A DNA stretch of 64,000 nucleotides from Epilithonimonas mollis (GTDB lineage Bacteria; Bacteroidota; Bacteroidia; Flavobacteriales; Weeksellaceae): the NCBI RefSeq assembly GCF_900142325.1, contig NZ_FRAM01000001.1:186001-250000 (forward strand), read 5' to 3'. The notes beneath the pieces are model-generated. The model was given only the letters and a program-made list of their open reading frames with translations. It did not search any database and was not told where the DNA came from. Both the position numbers and the translations under genes were made by a program. Positions within the stretch are counted from its first letter, which is position 1. The number at the start of each line of letters is the position of its first letter. Below, piece after piece: positions 58,075 to 64,000 of this stretch.

Positions 58075-58080
58075 TATTTT

Positions 58081-60543
58081 TTATTTCATTTTTAAAATAT
58101 AAGTTTTTCCTGCTTCTGTTGGGAAATCATACATCACAGATTCTTTTATTTCGACAGGATTTAATTTGGCTTCACTTGAAATCATTGGTTTTTTAATTTC
58201 TGGTATTTCAAAAAAAGGATTCGGGTTTTTGCCTTCTGCTTTTTTGAGTTTTGATTTTCCTGTTAATTCCATTTCGTTGGGGATTCTGAGTCTGCAGTTT
58301 CCGCCTAAATTGGATTTTATGGTGATTTCCTTCACTTTATTATTCTCCCAAACAATGCTGATTTCAAAATCGCCGTAGGTTTTCAGACCTGATATTTTCC
58401 CGTTTTTCCAGCTGTCGGGAAGTGCCGGAAGAATGTCTATGAAACCGTTTTGGGTCTGCAAAAGCATCTCGGTAATTCCGGACGTACAGCCAAAATTGCC
58501 ATCAATCTGAAACGGCGGATGTGCATCAAAAAGATTCGGATATGTTCCTCCTTTGTTGCCCCAACCGTCTTTTTCTACCAAAGTTAATTGGTCTTTGATT
58601 AATTTGTTAGCGTGGTTTCCGTCTAATAATTTCGCCCAAAGATTGACTTTCCAGCCCATGCTCCAGCCTGTGGAAACATCGCCACGGTGCAGTAAAACGG
58701 TTTTGGAAGCATCCAGCAATTCGGGTGTTGTAAAAGGATTGATTTGGTTGGACGGAAACAATCCGTAAAGATGCGAAACGTGTCTGTGATTGTCTTTCGG
58801 GTTGTCCAAATCTTCTGCCCATTCCTGCAACTGTCCGTATTTTCCGATTTTCATCGGCGATAATTTGGAGATGATTTTGTCCCAAATTTGTATTTTATCT
58901 GAATCTATACTAAGGATTTCGGCTACTTTTTTGGTCTTGGTAAACAGGTCAAACATCAATTGATTATCCATCGTTGTTCCACTTACCAAAGCACTTCCCT
59001 GATGTCCGTTTGGAATATTCTCGGGAGACATTGACGGACTTACGACCAGCCATTGGTGCGTTGGTTCTTCAATTAAAAAATCTTCGTAAAACTGAGTGGC
59101 AGATTTCAGAATCGGATAGATGGATTTCAGATAATTTTTGTCGCCTGTGTACAGATATTTTTCCCAAAGATGCTGAGACAGCCAAGCGCCACCCATTGGC
59201 CACATTCCAGCGTTAGCAAAATCTACAACGCCTGTGATTCTCCAGATATCGGTGTTGTGATGGGCGACCCATCCACGACTGTTGTACATCACTTTTGCAG
59301 TTTCCTTTCCGGATTCGCTTAGGTCTTTTACCATCTGAATCAGCGGTTCGTGCATCTCGGAAAGATTGGTTTTTTCCGCCGGCCAATAGTTCATTTCCGT
59401 ATTGATATTGATGGTATATTTGCTGTCCCACGCTGGTTTGTTGGAATTATTCCAGATTCCCTGAAGATTAGCTGGCTGACCGCCAGGTTGCGAAGACGAA
59501 ATCAAAAGATAGCGACCGAACTGGTAATACAAAGCCACAAGTTCCGGGTCGTAACTGGTTGCAAAATTTTTAATCCGAACGTCGGTTGGATTTTTGGAAG
59601 CTTCGGAAGTTCCTAAATCCAAATCGACTCTTTTGAAATATTTTTGGTACGACACCAGATGGTTTTTCAGTAACGTATTGAAAGTTTTTTGTTCTGATGC
59701 TACAATATATTTTTTGCTTTTTGAAACTTCGTCTGTGTCTAAAGTTTTGTAATCTGTAAAGTTGGTTGCAATGGAAATCAGAATTGTGACTTCATTGGCG
59801 TTGTTTACCGAAATTCCGTTTTCTGAAAGTTCTGTTTCGCCACCTTTGTTGAGGATTTTTGCGATGGCATTGAATCTAACCTGACCCTGAACGCCGTCTA
59901 AAGTTGAAGACAAACCGTCCATTTTCAAGGTATTGGAATCAAGAGCTTTGCTGTTTTTTTTGAGTTCGCTGTTGAAATTTGCGGTGAAACTCAGTGCATT
60001 TTTTTTGTCTGAACTTAACTTAATCACAATCACATTATCCGGAATTGAAGCGAAAACTTCTCTTTTGAAATTGATTCCGTTAGATGAAAAAGTCGTGGTC
60101 GTAATTGCTTTTTCAAGGTCTAATTCTCTGTAATAATTTTTAACATCATTGTTATTTTTAAAATCAAGAATCAAATCACCAATATTCTGAAACGCTGAAC
60201 CGTGAAGAGTTTTAGCCGTTAAATCTTTATCAGCAAGGATTTGCGCTCTTTTATAATTTCCGTTGAATAAATAATATCGGATAGAATCCAAAACTTTCGG
60301 ACCATCGGGATTGTCGTTTCGGGAAGGTCCGCCAGACCAAAAAGTCGCTTCGTTCAGCTGAAGTTTTTCCCGAGAAGGGTCGCCAAAAACCATTGATGCC
60401 AATCTTCCGTTTCCAATAGGTAGCGCTTCCACCCACTGTTTGGCGGGTTTGTCATACCAAAGCTTGTTCTTCCCTCCTTTTTGAGCAAAGGAAAATCCGC
60501 TAAGAAAAAGACAGAAGGTTAATATGGAAAGCTTGAAGTTCAT
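58081..60543 (-). CDS. GH95 alpha-L-fucosidase / alpha-L-galactosidase, exported
   Basis: An 820-residue GH95. The signal peptide is about 1-20 (GFSFAQ). The N-terminal beta-domain begins LWYDKPAKQWVEALPIGNGRL, followed by the (alpha/alpha)6 barrel with NLQGIWNNSNKPAWDSKYTI, NTEMNYWPAEKTNL and DAHPPFQIDGNFGCTSGITEML, all family markers. GH95 enzymes remove alpha-1,2-L-fucose or, in some plant-polysaccharide systems, L-galactose; with xylan as the target, L-galactose is plausible. It is the last gene of the hexuronate operon, 2 bp after the transporter. Confidence 0.93.
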   Translation of the reverse strand: MNFKLSILTFCLFLSGFSFAQKGGKNKLWYDKPAKQWVEALPIGNGRLASMVFGDPSREKLQLNEATFWSGGPSRNDNPDGPKVLDSIRYYLFNGNYKRAQILADKDLTAKTLHGSAFQNIGDLILDFKNNNDVKNYYRELDLEKAITTTTFSSNGINFKREVFASIPDNVIVIKLSSDKKNALSFTANFNSELKKNSKALDSNTLKMDGLSSTLDGVQGQVRFNAIAKILNKGGETELSENGISVNNANEVTILISIATNFTDYKTLDTDEVSKSKKYIVASEQKTFNTLLKNHLVSYQKYFKRVDLDLGTSEASKNPTDVRIKNFATSYDPELVALYYQFGRYLLISSSQPGGQPANLQGIWNNSNKPAWDSKYTININTEMNYWPAEKTNLSEMHEPLIQMVKDLSESGKETAKVMYNSRGWVAHHNTDIWRITGVVDFANAGMWPMGGAWLSQHLWEKYLYTGDKNYLKSIYPILKSATQFYEDFLIEEPTHQWLVVSPSMSPENIPNGHQGSALVSGTTMDNQLMFDLFTKTKKVAEILSIDSDKIQIWDKIISKLSPMKIGKYGQLQEWAEDLDNPKDNHRHVSHLYGLFPSNQINPFTTPELLDASKTVLLHRGDVSTGWSMGWKVNLWAKLLDGNHANKLIKDQLTLVEKDGWGNKGGTYPNLFDAHPPFQIDGNFGCTSGITEMLLQTQNGFIDILPALPDSWKNGKISGLKTYGDFEISIVWENNKVKEITIKSNLGGNCRLRIPNEMELTGKSKLKKAEGKNPNPFFEIPEIKKPMISSEAKLNPVEIKESVMYDFPTEAGKTYILKMK

Positions 60544-60545
60544 TT

Positions 60546-61844
60546 TTAAATTTTCGTTTCTGAAACCGAATTTCCGGTTGAATTTCTATTAATCAGCCAA
60601 ATAATTCCCCATGCGGCAATATATGAAACGCCGGCAATGAAAAATATAATGCTATAGCCGCCGTTGATATTTCCCGCTTTTTTGAATGTGTCCAAAACAA
60701 TCCCGATGAAAAGTGGAAAAAGAATTCCGGCTGCGGAACCCAGCATTCCGCCAAAACCTATGACCGAACTCACATAATTATTGGGTAATTTGTCTCCGAC
60801 CGTTGTCATCAGATTTGCTCCCCAACCCTGATGTGCAGCGGTTGCCAAAGCAATGATAATAGTAATCATCCACATATTGTCAACGTATTTTGAAAACATT
60901 ACAGGAACGACCATCAAAGCAAATAGTAACATTGTAAAACTTCTCGCTCTACCGATTGCCCAGCCTTTTTTAATTAATAATGAAGACAGATAGCCACCGC
61001 CGATACTTCCAATCGTAGTTCCGCTGTAAATGATAATCAACGGGATGGAAGGTTTGGTTAAATCCATTTTAAAAACGTCTGCAAAATAAGCAGGAAGCCA
61101 GAACATAAAGAAATACCAAATCGGGTCGGTAAGGATTTTTCCGATGGTAAAAGACCATGTTACCTTATATTTTAATAATTCTGAAAGCGGAACTTTGGAC
61201 TGTTCTTCTGTCTGTCCAATCTGGTCGCTTTTGATGTATTGAAGTTCTTCCTGGCTTAATTTCTTTGTTTTTTCCGGAATATTATAAAATCTCCACCAAA
61301 GAACAATCCATAATAGACCCAATGCACCAATCCAGACAAAAGTTTCTCTCCAGCCATAATGTCCCAGAATAAAAGGAACCAGAAGTGGTGCTAAAATAGC
61401 TCCGACTGTTGCGCCAGAGTTGAAGATCCCGGTTGCTAAAGCTCGTTCTTTTTTCGGAAACCATTCGGCGACCGATTTTATCGCTGCCGGAAAATTTCCA
61501 GCTTCACTGATTCCCAAAGTACTTCTTGCGATTAAAAACCCAACTGTACTTTTCACAAAACCGTGACCAATAGATGCTAAACTCCAGACAATCAAAGAAA
61601 CAGCATATCCAATTTTAGTTCCAACCCTGTCAATGAACCTTCCCATCGCTAGATATCCAATAGCGTAAGTCGTTGTAAAAGCCATTACAATATAGCTGTA
61701 ATCCTTCTCGTCCCAACTGAATTCTTTTTCAAGAACGGGTTTCAGCAAACCCATTACCTGACGGTCGAGATAATTGATGGTTGTTGCCAGAAAGACCAAA
61801 GACAGCATAAACCATCTGATATTGTGATTTTTAGGAGCCTGCAT
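60546..61844 (-). CDS. exuT: MFS hexuronate transporter (ExuT-like)
   Basis: A 432-residue major facilitator with about 12 membrane segments. RWFMLSLVFLATTINYLDRQVMGLLKPVLEKEF and the GISEAGNFPAAIKSVAEWFPKKERALATGIFNSG signature are typical of ExuT-type hexuronate transporters of the anion:cation symporter group. It lies directly next to eda and 2 bp before GH95. Likely substrate: glucuronate or galacturonate released outside. Substrate choice is inferred from neighbours. Confidence 0.9.
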   Translation of the reverse strand: MQAPKNHNIRWFMLSLVFLATTINYLDRQVMGLLKPVLEKEFSWDEKDYSYIVMAFTTTYAIGYLAMGRFIDRVGTKIGYAVSLIVWSLASIGHGFVKSTVGFLIARSTLGISEAGNFPAAIKSVAEWFPKKERALATGIFNSGATVGAILAPLLVPFILGHYGWRETFVWIGALGLLWIVLWWRFYNIPEKTKKLSQEELQYIKSDQIGQTEEQSKVPLSELLKYKVTWSFTIGKILTDPIWYFFMFWLPAYFADVFKMDLTKPSIPLIIIYSGTTIGSIGGGYLSSLLIKKGWAIGRARSFTMLLFALMVVPVMFSKYVDNMWMITIIIALATAAHQGWGANLMTTVGDKLPNNYVSSVIGFGGMLGSAAGILFPLFIGIVLDTFKKAGNINGGYSIIFFIAGVSYIAAWGIIWLINRNSTGNSVSETKI

Positions 61845-62480
61845 TTAGTTTTTATTAAGTTGTTGTAATAAATTTCTCACTTTTTCGGTAAGTTGCTCTT
61901 CAGTTAAGTCTGATATAACCAAAGAACTTCCCAATCCAACGGCTATTGCACCGCCTCTGAACCATTCATTGATGTCCTCGACATCGGCATTCACGCCGCC
62001 AGTAGGCATAAAATTCATTCCCTGAAAAACGGGTTGGATGGATTTGATATATTTTTTACCTAATGCATCAGCCGGAAATATTTTAACCAAATTAAGTCCG
62101 CTCTGAAAAGCTAAATTGACATCTGATGGCGTAAAACAACCCGGAATCAGCAGTACATTTTTCTTTATGGAATGTTTGATAAGTTTCCTGCTAATAACTG
62201 GCGTAATGATGAAATCGGCTTTTGCATTGGCATAATCGTCCATCTCATTTGTGTTTTTCACAGTTCCGATTCCTAACAAAAGCCCGGGAAATTCGGTGGA
62301 TAAAATTTCTTTAAGTCTGATAAAATTTTCCAAAGCCTGAGAACCACGGTTAGTGTATTCTATGACACGGATTCCGCCGTTGTAGAGAGCTTTAACTGTA
62401 CTTTTTGAAGCCTCAAAAGATTCGTTGTAGAACAACGGAACGATTTTCTGGTCTTTTATTGTTTGTATGATTGGATTCAT
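61845..62480 (-). CDS. eda: 2-keto-3-deoxy-6-phosphogluconate aldolase
   Basis: A 211-residue class I aldolase that splits KDPG into pyruvate and glyceraldehyde-3-phosphate. The Schiff-base Lys is in NLVKIFPADALG, and the catalytic Glu is in RVIEYTNRGS. GIGTV and MPTGGVN are conserved. The start overlaps the kdgK stop by 4 bp (ATGA), and the stop touches the transporter start, so translation is probably coupled. Fits the final step of the hexuronate pathway. Confidence 0.94.
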   Translation of the reverse strand: MNPIIQTIKDQKIVPLFYNESFEASKSTVKALYNGGIRVIEYTNRGSQALENFIRLKEILSTEFPGLLLGIGTVKNTNEMDDYANAKADFIITPVISRKLIKHSIKKNVLLIPGCFTPSDVNLAFQSGLNLVKIFPADALGKKYIKSIQPVFQGMNFMPTGGVNADVEDINEWFRGGAIAVGLGSSLVISDLTEEQLTEKVRNLLQQLNKN

Positions 62481-63478
62481 AATTTTTCGATATTTATAGA
62501 TTCATCAATGGTGTCGCCTTTCACAAATAGTTTTCTGAAAGCCACTTTTGTCGCATCGTCTAAAATCTGTTGTGAAGGATTTCCTTTGATTTTTCCGTGA
62601 ATCAATGCTGCCATGAACGAATCGCCACTTCCCACTCTTTCTTCGACTTTATCGGATTGATATTGTTCTGAAACCAAAAGTTCGTCAGTGAATAAAGTCG
62701 CATAATAATTCACTTTTTCTCCATTTGTGAATCTGAAAGTGTTCGCAATCATTTCTACATTGGGAAATTGCTTCTGAACTTCAAACGCTGATTTTTCGGC
62801 TTGTTTTAAAAGATTTTCGTCATCGAAATTTCCGTTCAGTTCATATTCAATCGGGATTTCCAAAAACTGCTGAATCGACCAGATATTTCCCATCAATACA
62901 TTGACGAAAGGCATCATATTTCTGACTAATTCTGATGGATTTCTGTCTTTCCAAAGCGCTGAACGGTAATTTAAATCCAAAGAAATGGTGATATTTCTTT
63001 TTGCAGATTCACTCATCAACTCAAGACATTTATTGTAAGCTTTTTCACTCAATGCCGGCGTTATTGTACTGATGTGAAGCCATTTAACTTCAGAAAAAAT
63101 TTCATCAAAACTAAACTGAGAAAAGTCGGACTGTGTAAAAACCGATGGAAAACGGTCATAGACCACCGAAGCATTCTGCATATCGCCATCTGACGACAGG
63201 TAAAAAGTTCCGATTCTGCCGTTGCTTTTTTCCGCCAAAACTTTAATTCCTTTATTCTGAAGTTGAATTTCCAATTGATCTCCGACAAAATTTTCCGGTA
63301 AAGCCGAAAGTAATTTAACCGGATTCTGCCATTGCGCAAGTGCGGAAGCGACATTATATTCTGCGCCTCCAACGAAGATTTTCATAACCTGTTCATTCAG
63401 CCAGTTTCCGTCAGAATCTGGCGCAAAATGAAGAAGCAATTCTCCGAAACACAATATTTTATTAGAACTGGAATTCAT
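62477..63478 (-). CDS. kdgK: 2-keto-3-deoxygluconate kinase (PfkB family)
   Basis: A 333-residue ribokinase-like sugar kinase. The N-terminal FGELLLHFAPD and GGAEYNVASALAQW motifs and the C-terminal ATP/catalytic motif ERVGSGDSFMAALIHG (catalytic Asp) are present. With eda overlapping downstream and uxaC 5 bp upstream, KDG kinase is the natural assignment; family membership alone would allow other sugars. Cytoplasmic. Confidence 0.92.
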   Translation of the reverse strand: MNSSSNKILCFGELLLHFAPDSDGNWLNEQVMKIFVGGAEYNVASALAQWQNPVKLLSALPENFVGDQLEIQLQNKGIKVLAEKSNGRIGTFYLSSDGDMQNASVVYDRFPSVFTQSDFSQFSFDEIFSEVKWLHISTITPALSEKAYNKCLELMSESAKRNITISLDLNYRSALWKDRNPSELVRNMMPFVNVLMGNIWSIQQFLEIPIEYELNGNFDDENLLKQAEKSAFEVQKQFPNVEMIANTFRFTNGEKVNYYATLFTDELLVSEQYQSDKVEERVGSGDSFMAALIHGKIKGNPSQQILDDATKVAFRKLFVKGDTIDESINIEKL

Positions 63479-63483
63479 TTTAC

Positions 63484-64000
63484 TTAAAATTCAAAATAGT
63501 TTTTCGTGTTGTGATAACAGATATTCTGAATGATTTTTCCGACCCATTCTTCGTCATTGGGAAGAAGTCCTCTTTCTATCTCGCTGCCGAACATATTGCA
63601 CAACAATCTCCTGAAATAATCGTGTCTTGAGAACGACAACAAACTTCTGGAATCGGTGAGCATACCGACAAAAGTGCTGATGAGACCAATGTTGGAAAGT
63701 GTATCCATCTGCTTTTTCATTCCGTCAAGTTGGTCGAGAAACCACCAAGCTGCGCCAAACTGTACTTTGGACTTAATTCCGCCTTCATTGAAATTTCCGG
63801 CAAGGGTCACCAAAACCTCATTAAAAATGGGATTAAGGTTGTAAATAATCGTTTTGGTAAGCTGTCCTGAGGAATTCAATTCATCCAAAAGAGTGCTTAA
63901 TTTTTGTGCAAAATATTGTTCGCCAATCGCATCATAACCGGCATTGATTCCGATTTTCTTCAGCATTTGTGAATTGTTATTTCTGGTTGCGCCAACGTGA
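63484..64000 (-). CDS. uxaC: Glucuronate isomerase, C-terminal part (cut by window edge)
   Basis: About 172 C-terminal residues of UxaC, which converts D-glucuronate to D-fructuronate (and galacturonate to tagaturonate). The frame continues past 63966 to the window end; the first visible codons, HVGATRNNN, followed by INAGYDAIGEQYF, match the conserved UxaC HxGxxRNNN block, so the ATG at 63966 is internal. LTDSRSLLSFSRHDYFRRLLC near the C-terminus is also typical. First visible gene of uxaC-kdgK-eda-exuT-GH95. Confidence 0.92.
   Translation of the reverse strand, partial: HVGATRNNNSQMLKKIGINAGYDAIGEQYFAQKLSTLLDELNSSGQLTKTIIYNLNPIFNEVLVTLAGNFNEGGIKSKVQFGAAWWFLDQLDGMKKQMDTLSNIGLISTFVGMLTDSRSLLSFSRHDYFRRLLCNMFGSEIERGLLPNDEEWVGKIIQNICYHNTKNYFEF

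Overview
The window looks like chromosomal DNA of a flavobacterium (Bacteroidota), probably a Chryseobacterium-like Weeksellaceae. Evidence: AT-rich intergenic DNA, promoter -7 boxes of the Bacteroidota form TAnnTTTG, many exported proteins with short signal peptides ending in SAQ/GQ, and a catabolic gene set typical of the group. The genus is inferred, not shown. Almost everything is on the minus strand. Exceptions are a cut-off gene at the left edge and the Nudix-type regulator at 18756. I see no tRNA, rRNA, insertion sequence, integrase or CRISPR array.

Layout on the minus strand, left to right: (1) 398-4559, a HAD phosphatase and a Leloir galactose operon (Gfo/Idh/MocA oxidoreductase, galK, galT). 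(2) 4713-7771, transaldolase and a transketolase split into N- and C-terminal proteins. (3) 7891-18216, a xylan block: GH127, SASA esterase, GPH transporter, GH10 xylanase, cytoplasmic GH43, GH67. (4) 18756-20438, an AraR-like Nudix/winged-helix regulator, a DUF4260 membrane protein and a Crp/Fnr regulator. (5) 20524-27801, the L-arabinose operon araB-araD-araA-galM-SSS transporter, ending in a clear intrinsic terminator. (6) 28030-35659, GH51, GH3 and GH115. (7) 35909-54048, a ten-gene run (tandem esterase, GH31, GH43, GH27, GH97, GH31, GH43, GH43, alpha/beta hydrolase, GH97) with gaps of about 6-52 bp. (8) 54408-57770, two more GH43 genes. (9) 58081-64000, a hexuronate operon (uxaC, kdgK, eda, MFS transporter) ending with a GH95.

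Read together, this is a locus for using heavily decorated glucuronoarabinoxylan. GH10 cuts the backbone. GH43/GH51/GH127 remove arabinose, GH67/GH115 remove (methyl)glucuronate, GH31 removes alpha-xylose, GH27/GH97/GH95 remove D/L-galactose or fucose, esterases remove acyl groups, and GH3/GH43 finish the oligosaccharides. The released sugars map onto the catabolic genes in the same window: arabinose to araBAD plus tal/tkt, galactose to galKT, glucuronate to uxaC-kdgK-eda. No SusC/SusD pair, hybrid two-component sensor, xylose isomerase or xylulokinase is visible, so outer-membrane uptake and xylose entry must be encoded elsewhere.

Two layers of non-coding structure stand out. First, a 19-bp palindrome AARTGT-N7-ACAYTT lies upstream of araB, the GH3 gene, tal and the AraR-like gene, with a weaker copy before the ten-gene run; it is a strong candidate operator of the resident regulator. 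Second, several families of short inverted repeats fill the larger gaps. The main one is a six-copy ~90-bp element, always in the same orientation and usually 10-40 bp after a stop codon.
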